A stretch of 64,000 nucleotides of DNA, taken from contig QHYI01000107.1 of assembly GCA_003223245.1 (NCBI GenBank), positions 1-64,000 on the forward strand, read 5' to 3'. How positions within the stretch are numbered: the first letter of the stretch is position 1; the number at the start of each line of letters is the position of its first letter. Of the stretch, positions 43,728-51,923 are shown one piece after another. The stretch comes from Acidobacteriota bacterium (GTDB taxonomy: Bacteria; Acidobacteriota; Terriglobia; Acidiferrales; UBA7541). The notes under the pieces were generated by a model. It made no database searches, was not told the DNA's origin, and saw nothing but the letters and a program-made list of their open reading frames with translations. Made by a program: the position numbers and the translations under genes.

Positions 43728-45533
43728 TTAAACCATAATCTCGTGCACTGGAACGGAAAGTTTCGTCTTTCCGTCGAGCTGTTCTCTAACGGCCTCCACG
43801 ATGTGGTGAGGCATGAAGGGTTCGCCGTCGTATTTGCGGATATGCCCGTCGGCCACAAAACTAGTTTCGCTTCGCAGATAGCGTGCAAACTGCCCGCTGT
43901 AGTTGTTTTCGACGATGATGACGTGCCGGGCATCTTTCAACAATTCGAGAATCGCTTTACCGTGCAACGGCACCAGCCAGCGAATTTGCAATTGATTGGC
44001 GGAGAGGCCCTGCTCGTTGAGGATTTCGCAGGCCTCTTCGATCACGCCTTTGGTCGAACCCCAGCCGATCAAGGTCACCTCGGCGTCGCGCGGGCCCCAT
44101 AGAGTTGGCGGGGGAACCGACGCTTCAATCCCCGCCACCTTGCGCATGCGCTTTTCCATCATGGCGCGACGCTTGATCGGATTGGTGAACTCGTCGCTAA
44201 TCAAGACTCCATCTTCCATGTGTTCGTCGGTGGCCACGGTGTGGATGTGGTCCGGCACACCGGGAACGGCACGCGGCGATATTCCGCTATCGGTGAACTT
44301 GTAACGCTTGTAGCCGCCGTTGGCGGCAATTGCATCGCTTGCCCCGTTGCCGTTGCCATTCAGCGGGAGTATGAGTTCTCCCCGGTCAACAACTTGGTTA
44401 AAATCCAGATCTTTCGGGTCGACGCCGAGCCGGCCCTCGGACAGCAATAGATCGCAAAGGACCAAACCCGGGCACTGGAAACGGTCCACGAGATTGAACA
44501 TTTCGGGAATCAGCTTGAAGCAATCGGCGATGTCCAAAGGCGCGGCAATTACGCGGGGATAGTCGCCGAAAGCCGCGCCCAGCATTTGCCACAGGTCGCC
44601 TTGCTCCGTTTTCGTTGGAACGCCCGTAGACGGTCCCGCCCGCTGGCAATCAATGACCACGACGGGAGTTTCGATCATGGCGGACATGCCCAGCCCCTCG
44701 CTCATTAACGCGAATCCGCCTCCCGAGGTGGCGCACATGGAGCGCACACCCGCGTGCGCCGCGCCAATCGCCATGTTGATGACGCCAATCTCATCTTCCA
44801 CCTGACGGACCATGATTCCGGCTTTGCGCGCATGGGCGGCCATCCAATGCAGCACGCCCGTCGAAGGGCTCATGGGATACGCGCAGTAGAACTTCACTCC
44901 CGCTGCCGCGCCACCCATGGCCATAGCGATGTTTCCGCTTAGCACCGCGTAACGCTTTTCCGTCTTGGGCAGCGGGTTTCGGAATGGCTGGAAATGTGCC
45001 GCTGCATAGTCGTAGCCTGCTCGCGCCACGCCAACGTTTTCCGCCACCACCGCTTCACCCTTTTTCTTGAACTGCTCTTTCAGGGCTTCTTCTAGCGCCG
45101 CAAAGCCGATGCCCATCATGTTTAGGCCCGCACCCATCGCCAAAGTGTTCTGCGCCACCTTGTTTCGGGTGATGTCGGCAAGTTCGGAAACCGGCAGCGG
45201 ACAGAGTTGCACCCCATCGGCCGCCGTGCCGGGCTTGATGGTGTCCGCATTGTAGATACATGCCGCGCCGCTCCTGAGCAGCCGCAGGTGGCGGTCCATG
45301 GTGTCCTGGTTGAGCGGAATCAGCAGGTCGATGCGGTCGCCCATGTTGGTGACCGGTTTCGGTCCGGTTCGAACGGTCAGAAGCGTGTGCCCGCCCCGAA
45401 TAATCGACTGATAGGCGTTGTAGGCATTCAGGCTCAGACCCCTTCGACTGAAGATTTTCGCGAAAATATCCCCTGGCGTGGCCACACCTTGGCCCGCCGC
45501 GCCACCAATGGCGATCGCAAAGGTCTGTTTCAT
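43728..45533 (-). CDS. korA: 2-oxoacid:ferredoxin oxidoreductase, fused gamma/alpha subunit
   Basis: 601 residues. Residues 1-180 are the gamma domain (IGGAAGQGVATPGDIFAKIF, RGGHTLLTVRTGP); residues 200-600 are the alpha subunit with AYPMSPSTGVLHWMA, EDEIGVINMAIGAAHAG, SGGGFALMSEGLGMSAM and a GPSTGVPTKTEQGDL motif. This domain order, gamma first, is the usual KorA type for 2-oxoglutarate:ferredoxin oxidoreductases. The two genes form an operon with korB. No ferredoxin gene is in the window. A GAGAGGG run lies just upstream of the ATG. Confidence 0.92.
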   Translation of the reverse strand: MKQTFAIAIGGAAGQGVATPGDIFAKIFSRRGLSLNAYNAYQSIIRGGHTLLTVRTGPKPVTNMGDRIDLLIPLNQDTMDRHLRLLRSGAACIYNADTIKPGTAADGVQLCPLPVSELADITRNKVAQNTLAMGAGLNMMGIGFAALEEALKEQFKKKGEAVVAENVGVARAGYDYAAAHFQPFRNPLPKTEKRYAVLSGNIAMAMGGAAAGVKFYCAYPMSPSTGVLHWMAAHARKAGIMVRQVEDEIGVINMAIGAAHAGVRSMCATSGGGFALMSEGLGMSAMIETPVVVIDCQRAGPSTGVPTKTEQGDLWQMLGAAFGDYPRVIAAPLDIADCFKLIPEMFNLVDRFQCPGLVLCDLLLSEGRLGVDPKDLDFNQVVDRGELILPLNGNGNGASDAIAANGGYKRYKFTDSGISPRAVPGVPDHIHTVATDEHMEDGVLISDEFTNPIKRRAMMEKRMRKVAGIEASVPPPTLWGPRDAEVTLIGWGSTKGVIEEACEILNEQGLSANQLQIRWLVPLHGKAILELLKDARHVIIVENNYSGQFARYLRSETSFVADGHIRKYDGEPFMPHHIVEAVREQLDGKTKLSVPVHEIMV

Positions 45534-45861
45534 GGCACCCTCTCAGGTTGGGAGTTTGCTTGGGAGCTTGTCGCTACAGTCCTGTACAAGCTTCGGGCAT
45601 ATCTCGAAGAATGACTCGGATTCCCTTGTAGCGAGTACTGCATGGGAATCTCCCGCTGCTTGACTTAGGTCGCGGGGAGTATACACCTAATTCCCAAATC
45701 TGTTCTTTCTTTTGGAGCGCCCCTCAGCCGCCAGAGTGCTGGCCAGCTCGGCCAGGTGAGGGTTCCTTAGCAGAATGCTGTCCAGAGAAGGCACGATAGA
45801 AAGGAAAAGCCCGAAACTTCTAAGAGAAACTGTTAAAAAAAGCAGGCAATCTCTTGAGGAA
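45534..45861. other. Intergenic region upstream of korA
   Basis: Nothing coding seen. A minus-strand TATACT near 45684-45679 could be a -10 box for korA, but no good -35 partner is visible. Confidence 0.4.
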
Positions 45862-46329
45862 TCAGCGTTTCGCTGCGAACGAACACACGTGCGGCTCGGC
45901 CAGGTGGACGAAATCTGCGCTCCCCATGCGCACACAGTCCAAATGGGTACCTGCGCTCAGAATAATTTCCGGGTCTTCCGCCAACGCTTCGTCCAAATAA
46001 ACCGGCACGCCGTAAAGTTCCCCGAAGGGCGAAATCACACCACGCTCGCAGTCAGCAAAGAGCTCGCTGAACCCTTCCTCGTCCATCAGTCGGACGGGTT
46101 CGCCAACGATGGCCGAGAGTTTTTCGAAATTGATCCGGTAGCAGGCCGGCAGCACAGCCAGAATCTCCCGTCCACCAGCTTGCAGCGCTACGGCCTTCGC
46201 GACTTCCTTGCCCGGAAGGTGCATTGCCGAGGCCGCCATCTGTGCGCTGTCTGCCGGCGCATGGAAGATCATCGAATAAGGGACCTGTTTCATGTCCAAG
46301 TGGCATTCCAAGCGTCGTGGCATCAGCAT
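45862..46329 (-). CDS. YbaK/EbsC-type aminoacyl-tRNA deacylase
   Basis: 155 residues with the YbaK/ProXp fold: MPRRLECHLDMKQVPYSMIFHAP, MAASAMHLPGKEVAKAVALQAGG (the conserved Lys), and GVISPFGELYGVPVYLDEALAEDPEII. Such proteins hydrolyse mischarged tRNAs (for example Cys- or Ala-tRNA-Pro). AGGAGA precedes the ATG at 46329 at about seven bases. Confidence 0.9.
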   Translation of the reverse strand: MLMPRRLECHLDMKQVPYSMIFHAPADSAQMAASAMHLPGKEVAKAVALQAGGREILAVLPACYRINFEKLSAIVGEPVRLMDEEGFSELFADCERGVISPFGELYGVPVYLDEALAEDPEIILSAGTHLDCVRMGSADFVHLAEPHVCSFAAKR

Positions 46330-46507
46330 CTTGCTTTCTCCTATAGGTGTGGTCGGTCGGGCTTCTTACCGCACATCGTCGGCCCGGGCTGCGTTCCGCT
46401 CTCTTATACCGCCAGGCCGCCCACAAAGCGCCGTGACCACGCTCACGTATCCCCGTGACGGCCGATACCAACCCGCAACTCTGCCGGCCAGGCAAACCAA
46501 TATCAGC

Positions 46508-46867
46508 TTAAGGACGGGGAAAGTACAGAGGAAGGCTTTTGACCATAGCGATAGGAGAAAAGTCCTTATCCAGGGTGAAAACACTCGCTGAGTTTTCCAG
46601 AGCAATAGTGGCGATTAATGCGTCGATGGTCGTTAGAGCAAATCCTTTTGCTCGCGCTCGTCGGAAAAGAGCTGCCGCTACGCGGTAGGTTACAAAGCCG
46701 CTCGGTTCGAGCATTTGCCATTGTGAAAGATAACGCGCAATCTTGGCGGTGCCCTTGGTGAGACCTTGCAGAATCTCTGCCACCACCAGGCCTCGTGGGA
46801 AAAACCTAGCGGGAACAAACCGGCGTTGCAGACGGGCTTGCCCTGTTGGGCTCCTACGAAGCGGCAA
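46508..46867 (-). pseudogene. PIN-domain (VapC-like) C-terminal fragment
   Basis: The readable part begins at about residue 26 (GLVVAEILQGL) and runs FVTYRVAAALFRRARAKGFALTTIDALIATIAL...TLDKDFSPIA, the second half of a VapC-like PIN nuclease with two of the acidic residues. The first 40 residues, including the first catalytic Asp (DTSV-type), are missing because the ridA gene occupies that place. The only start is a TTG inside ridA. It is probably a remnant of a lost toxin-antitoxin locus. Confidence 0.7.
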
Positions 46868-47231
46868 TCACTTCAATCTCGACCAGCGCATCTTTAGGCA
46901 GCCGCGCCACTTGCACCGTCGAGCGGGCGGGCGGCGCTTGGGTAAAGAACTTTGCATAAGCTTCGTTCATCGCCGCAAAATCATTGATGTCCTTCAGAAA
47001 AACCGTCGTCTTCACAACGTGGTGCATGTTCGAGCCCGCGGCCTCCAAAATCCCTTTAATGTTTTCGAGCGTGCGCTCGGTCTGCTGCCGGATGTCCGTA
47101 CCAATGAACTCGCCCGTCTTCGGATCGAGCGCCACTTGCCCCGACACGTACAGAAATCCATTCGAGCGGATGGCTTGCGAATACGGCCCGATGGGCCTGG
47201 GACCCTTGTCGGTCAGTACGACGTCTCTCAT
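46854..47231 (-). CDS. RidA-family enamine/imine deaminase
   Basis: 125 residues with RidA motifs: GPYSQAIRSNGFLYVSGQVALDPKTGEF, RTLENIKGILEAAGS, TVFLKDINDFAAMNEAYAKFF, and the substrate-binding Arg in PPARSTVQVARLPKDALVEIE. It removes reactive enamines and imines made by PLP enzymes. The ATG at 47231 overlaps the stop of the upstream gene (ATGA). The tracked start adds 31 residues from another frame. The gene symbol ridA would fit, but paralogues exist. Confidence 0.88.
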   Translation of the reverse strand: MRDVVLTDKGPRPIGPYSQAIRSNGFLYVSGQVALDPKTGEFIGTDIRQQTERTLENIKGILEAAGSNMHHVVKTTVFLKDINDFAAMNEAYAKFFTQAPPARSTVQVARLPKDALVEIEVIAAS

Positions 47232-48703
47232 GGTGTCTTCTCCTTCTCCTCTAACGGCATCGCTGCAGCCGTTCCTGCATACCGCGCGCGAAACTCTTCC
47301 GGCACGCCCGGGCGCTTCATCCACATTCTTACAAATTCCGCCACATTTTGGTGTGTTTCTTCTTCAAACGCGGCTATCAGATCGTCGAGCCCGAAGCCTC
47401 TTTCCTGCCGAGCATGCAGCATATGCTCGGTGGCTTTGCGAAATGTTTCCCGCCCGTAACGGTCCTGTAAAGCGTAAAAGAAAAGGAAGCTTTTTACGCG
47501 AAGGACGAGCGGATCCTCCTCTCTTTGCTCCTTTTCCCTGACGGGAATCAGGCTAAGCGCGCGCCGAATCGTCTCGGCGCGCGAGTCTCCACCCTCAGCA
47601 GCATCGTGCCCGATCGCCGCTGCGAATGCTGGAAGCATGGTTAGCGGAAAGCTTTGTTCAAAAAAGGCCGGATTCTGTCCATAACCGAGCCAACTCGCGG
47701 CGAGTGAAGGAGCAGCCCGCGTCACCAGCTTCGGCGTACCTTCGCTAAAGTCTACTACCATGGTGTCGCGCGAAATCATCTCCGCCGTGGTTCGCTCGTC
47801 TTCCTCTTGTCCAAGAAGCCTTGCCCGCAGCGGATTGAGACTTGTAAAGCAGCCGGCGACTACCGGGCATTCCACGATCCAGATTTGCGCAGATTCTTGG
47901 CTGCGCTCTCCGAACGCTGCATCGTAAGCGCCAATCACCCGTGCCAGCGCGTCGCCGACGTCCCGCAGCTTGGCAGCGTCCTGCGGCTTGGCGGTCCAGA
48001 GGTGTACTTTCTCGCTGTCCTTGCCAATTTCGGCCGCGCTATATCGTCCGGCAATCACGGAAGGATACGGATCCTGTTTCCCTTGCTCTGCCAGGGCCAT
48101 TGTCTCCGCGCCTTTGTGCACACTCTTCTTCGGAATCCCGCTGGTATGAATTTGAAATCCATCCGGCACGGCCACGAGCAGATTCCACTTTGCCGGCGGC
48201 ACTCCTCCGGTTCCGAAAAGGCCCTCGGGGGGAAGCAATTCCGCGCTCCACGATGCGGCAGGAAGAAAAAACGCATCGCTTGAAAAGCTCAGGAACGTTT
48301 CTCCTTTGCCAGCGGGCAAAAATTCCGTCGTCAAATGCAGCGCGTGCCGCGAGGAGATTTTCCAAGGCTCTCTAAGCTTCGCGAGCATATTCCTCGGATT
48401 GTCGGGGTCCGGCGTGAGGGTCAGCGGCGATTTATCCCAGATTGCTTGCACGCCATTCGAACGAAACCGCTTTCCCGGCAGGCGCAATAAGAGTTCCTCT
48501 AGCGGTCGGGTGCCCACATTTTGCAGGTAGTAATCCGCCGCCACGTCAATGCGCGGTTCGGGCTTGACCACAAACCGCACGCGGATTTCCTGCTTTTTAA
48601 TCGTGTAGCTGGGTCCGAGCGCCACCGCGCACGACGTGGCCCAAAAGGAGAGTGCCACCGTGGGCATTACCCAGAAGAGGCGTGAACCATCGCGAGCTCT
48701 CAT
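47228..48703 (-). CDS. Exported M1-peptidase-like protein without HEXXH
   Basis: About 491 residues. A signal/lipoprotein-like N-terminus (LSFWATSCAVALGP) leads to a domain like the N-terminal saddle of M1 aminopeptidases (VVKPEPRIDVAADYYLQNVG, HALHLTTEF). A helical part follows that ends in QERGFGLDDLIAAFEEETHQNVAEFVRMWMKRPGVPEF-like sequence, typical of the M1 C-terminal region. The central zinc HEXXH motif is not seen, so it is probably not a peptidase. The GTG at 48712 is the alternative start. It is coupled to ridA by a four-base overlap. Confidence 0.6.
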   Translation of the reverse strand: MRARDGSRLFWVMPTVALSFWATSCAVALGPSYTIKKQEIRVRFVVKPEPRIDVAADYYLQNVGTRPLEELLLRLPGKRFRSNGVQAIWDKSPLTLTPDPDNPRNMLAKLREPWKISSRHALHLTTEFLPAGKGETFLSFSSDAFFLPAASWSAELLPPEGLFGTGGVPPAKWNLLVAVPDGFQIHTSGIPKKSVHKGAETMALAEQGKQDPYPSVIAGRYSAAEIGKDSEKVHLWTAKPQDAAKLRDVGDALARVIGAYDAAFGERSQESAQIWIVECPVVAGCFTSLNPLRARLLGQEEDERTTAEMISRDTMVVDFSEGTPKLVTRAAPSLAASWLGYGQNPAFFEQSFPLTMLPAFAAAIGHDAAEGGDSRAETIRRALSLIPVREKEQREEDPLVLRVKSFLFFYALQDRYGRETFRKATEHMLHARQERGFGLDDLIAAFEEETHQNVAEFVRMWMKRPGVPEEFRARYAGTAAAMPLEEKEKTP

Positions 48704-48852
48704 TAGTTCCACGATTGTAGCGAGGAAAAGGCAGAAGAAAAAGTCGCGCCGCAGAAACTCACCGAGGCACCAGCCTCCGCATCACCCGAAGATCACGAAC
48801 TCGCCGGACCTTTTTGCGCCGCTTCCTTCGAAAGCATCCCACTCAAAATTAG

Positions 48853-49461
48853 TTAGTAGTGCCGGCGTCCGCGCACGCGCTGAAAACCGGTGTTCGCATG
48901 ATTTCGCGTGGCCTCTCGCACCGCAGCTTCCTTGTCCGCTTCCGCGTCCGTCATGCCCCGGTTGATGCGTTCCATGATTTGGCTCTCCGTAAGCCCCGTA
49001 TTCTTCAGCCGCCCGATTTCCCCGCTGCTCAGGGTTCGCTGGCCTTTCATTCTTTTACGCAAAATTGTGTCTACCGCAGCATCCGACAACCCCACCAGGC
49101 GAAGCATGACTGCGTCGCCGTTCAGTTTATCGAGCTGATCCACTTTCGTCATTTCCAGAATGATCGATTCGTTGTACCCCGCGTGCATCAAACCCATCGC
49201 GGAATCCGCACTGGCAAATGGATGCTGATGGTTGCGCGCATCCGCAATCACCGCAACGCAGGTATCGTCGCTAATCCCCGCTTGCTTCATCTTCGCGAGT
49301 TGCTCCACCTCTGTATCCGAAGTGTTCAGCTTCTTGAGCTCTTGTACGCTGCTCGACCACATGCCGGATTGCTCGAGCGGGCGGTAATCCGTGAACGGGT
49401 GCTCATTGCACCCGAAAGAGCGCAGGAGCAAAAAAGCCAACGGAATGAGTTTGTACTTCAT
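48853..49461 (-). CDS. Hypothetical lipoprotein with helical repeats
   Basis: 202 residues. N-terminal signal with a lipobox (LRSFGC, Cys at 18), so it is likely an acylated outer-membrane or inner-membrane protein. The rest is charged and helical, with repeated leucine-rich motifs of the type MKQAGISDDTCVAV, VGLSDAAVDTIL and GLTESQIMERI, reminiscent of small helix-hairpin or UBA-like repeats. I do not recognise a known family. It starts about 150 bases upstream of the M1-like gene on the same strand. Confidence 0.6.
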   Translation of the reverse strand: MKYKLIPLAFLLLRSFGCNEHPFTDYRPLEQSGMWSSSVQELKKLNTSDTEVEQLAKMKQAGISDDTCVAVIADARNHQHPFASADSAMGLMHAGYNESIILEMTKVDQLDKLNGDAVMLRLVGLSDAAVDTILRKRMKGQRTLSSGEIGRLKNTGLTESQIMERINRGMTDAEADKEAAVREATRNHANTGFQRVRGRRHY

Positions 49462-49641
49462 ACTTCCATTTTATCGGGGACAAGAGAAGCCGTTCGGAAG
49501 TGTGCTGTGCGAGGCACCCGGCCAAAGTACAGGCGATCAAAACTACCTGCACAACACCGCCTCTGGCTGGGGCCGCCGGGCCAGCAGAACAGCAGCGTAT
49601 GGAAAGTATAAGAAAAGAACTGGAAAGGGCTGACAAGTGCC

Positions 49642-51864
49642 TCAGCGCGCGGCCTGGTAGATACGTTCAACGCCGTAAACGCCGGGAATTTTCTTGATAT
49701 TGACGAGAATCGTTTCGAGCTGCCGCCGGTCCGCAATTTCCAGGTTCGCGTCAATACGCGCATTGGCGCGGTCCGGCCGGCTTTCCAGATGGTGAATGTT
49801 AGAGCCCGCCCCGCTGATGACCGCCGTGATTTCCGCTAGCAACCCCGCGCGGTCTCGTGCGCGAACCGTGAGTTGCACCGGGAAAGTCGCGCCGCTGGCG
49901 CCGCCCCATTCCACGGCAATGCGCCGCTCGGTCTGGTACAAGAGGTTCTGCACGTTGGGGCAAGTCCGAGTGTGCACTGCAACGCCCCGTCCGCGCGTGA
50001 TGTAGCCAACAATTTCATCGCCGGGGATCGGGTTGCAGCATTTCGCTCGATACACCAGTAAATCCCCGTGGCCTTTGACGATCAGCGGCGCTTCGCCAAA
50101 GCCCAGCATGCGCTTGACGGTCTTCACCAATGTCGGCGAGGAATCGGGCGCAGGAGCCTCCTCGGCCTTCGCCGGCTCCCCCAACAAACGCGTCAGAATT
50201 TGCCGCGCCGAATATTTTCCAAATCCTACTGCCGCGTAGACGTCCTCCAATTTCGAAAGGCCATAATCGGCTAACAGCTTGGCGATCTCCGCTTCGGGAA
50301 TCTTCTTCAGGCTTCTGCCAAAATGCCGCGCTTCGTTTTCGAGCAGACGCTTGCCCATTTCCACGGCCTCTTCGCGCTCCTGCTCGTTAATCCAGTGGCG
50401 GATTTTGCTTTTCGCGGAAGACGATTTCACGAAGCTCAACCAGTCCCGGCTGGGATGGTGGCCCTTCTGGGTTAGAATCTCGACCACGTCGCCGCTCTGG
50501 ATTTCATGCCGCAGCGACACCATCTGCCCGTTTACCTTCGCGCCCACGCACTGGTGTCCCACTTCCGTATGCACCATGTACGCAAAATCCACCGGCGTGG
50601 CCCCGCGCGGCAGCTCCAGCACGCGTCCTTTCGGCGTGAACGCATATACTTCCAACGGCGCGAGATCCACTTTCAGGGTGGACAGAAACTCGCTGGGTTC
50701 CTGCATCTCCTGGGACCACTCGATGAGCTGGCGCATCCAGGAAATGCGCTGATCGTCGTCCTGCGCGCCGGGCTTGCCGGCCTTGTATTTCCAGTGCGCC
50801 GCCACGCCTTCTTCGGCGACGCGATGCATTTCTTGCGTGCGGATTTGCACTTCGAACGGCTGGCCGCTGTGCAAAACCGTGGTGTGCAGCGACTGATACA
50901 AGTTGGGCCGCGGAATGGCGATATAATCCTTAAACCGGCCCGGCACCGGCCGCCAAATATGATGCACTACTCCCAGCGCGGCATAGCAGCTGCGCTCCGA
51001 GTCTGTAATGACGCGAACGGCCAGCAAATCGTAAACCTGTTCGAGACCCGATTCCTGCCGCAGCATCTTGCGATGCAGCGAATACAGCGTCTTCACGCGC
51101 GCTTCCAGCTCCGCAGGAATGCCGGCCTCCACCAGCTTCGAACGAATGGTCGCCTGCACTTCATCCAGAAATTCCTTGTGGAACGCCGCTTTGTCGCTGA
51201 TCTCTTTTTGCAGCGCAAAGAACGCCTCCGGCTCGAGATACCGGAACGACAAATCCTCGAGTTCCCCGCGCACCACGCTCATTCCCAGGCGGTGCGCAAT
51301 GGGCGCGTAAATGTCCAGCGTTTCGCGGGCAATGCGCTGCTGCTTGTCGGGGTCCAGGTATTGCAGCGTGCGCATGTTGTGCAAGCGGTCCGCGAGCTTT
51401 ACCAATACGACGCGTACGTCGGTCACCATCGCCAGCAGCATCTTGCGTACGTTTTCGGCCTGGCGCGCTTCCGGTCTCGTAATATTCAACCGCCCGATTT
51501 TTGTTACGCCCTCAACCAGGTGCGCCACTTCCGACCCAAAGCGCTCTTCAATCCGCGAAACGGGATACTCCGTGTCTTCAACGGCGTCGTGTAGAATCGC
51601 CGCCGTCAGCGTGATGGCATCCAACCGCATGTCCGCCAGGATGTGTGCAACTTCAAGCAAATGAGAGAGATAAGGTTCGCCGGAACTCCGCAGTTGATCG
51701 TGATGCCGCTCCGAGGCAATCTCATAAGCCCTGCGGACAATCCAAGGATCCTCGGCAGGACGGTGCTTCTTCAGCTTTTCGAGAAGTTCTTCGAGGCGCG
51801 CGTCAAGCTGTCGAACCGCGCGGTCGCGGTTAAAGCTCAACGGCAGATTGCTGGGTGAAGGCAT
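49642..51864 (-). CDS. Bifunctional (p)ppGpp synthetase/hydrolase (RelA/SpoT homologue)
   Basis: 740 residues in the long RSH order. HD hydrolase (about 50-150) has the HDAVED metal site (H92, D93, E96, D97). The synthetase (about 240-350) has RFKDYIAIPRPNLYQSLHTTVL and FEVQIRT. A TGS domain follows (VYAFTPKGRVLELPRGATPVDFAY), then a helical/zinc region (CCNPIPGDEIVGYITRGRGVAVH) and a C-terminal ACT domain. The complete HD site predicts hydrolysis, and the synthetase motifs predict synthesis. It controls the stringent response. It stands alone between the lipoprotein gene and the orphan permease. Confidence 0.93.
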   Translation of the reverse strand: MPSPSNLPLSFNRDRAVRQLDARLEELLEKLKKHRPAEDPWIVRRAYEIASERHHDQLRSSGEPYLSHLLEVAHILADMRLDAITLTAAILHDAVEDTEYPVSRIEERFGSEVAHLVEGVTKIGRLNITRPEARQAENVRKMLLAMVTDVRVVLVKLADRLHNMRTLQYLDPDKQQRIARETLDIYAPIAHRLGMSVVRGELEDLSFRYLEPEAFFALQKEISDKAAFHKEFLDEVQATIRSKLVEAGIPAELEARVKTLYSLHRKMLRQESGLEQVYDLLAVRVITDSERSCYAALGVVHHIWRPVPGRFKDYIAIPRPNLYQSLHTTVLHSGQPFEVQIRTQEMHRVAEEGVAAHWKYKAGKPGAQDDDQRISWMRQLIEWSQEMQEPSEFLSTLKVDLAPLEVYAFTPKGRVLELPRGATPVDFAYMVHTEVGHQCVGAKVNGQMVSLRHEIQSGDVVEILTQKGHHPSRDWLSFVKSSSAKSKIRHWINEQEREEAVEMGKRLLENEARHFGRSLKKIPEAEIAKLLADYGLSKLEDVYAAVGFGKYSARQILTRLLGEPAKAEEAPAPDSSPTLVKTVKRMLGFGEAPLIVKGHGDLLVYRAKCCNPIPGDEIVGYITRGRGVAVHTRTCPNVQNLLYQTERRIAVEWGGASGATFPVQLTVRARDRAGLLAEITAVISGAGSNIHHLESRPDRANARIDANLEIADRRQLETILVNIKKIPGVYGVERIYQAAR

Positions 51865-51923
51865 ACTTCAGTCTAGCCTAGACTGACAGGTGTGCAAACT
51901 CCGGGCTTAATACCTGGTGCTGG

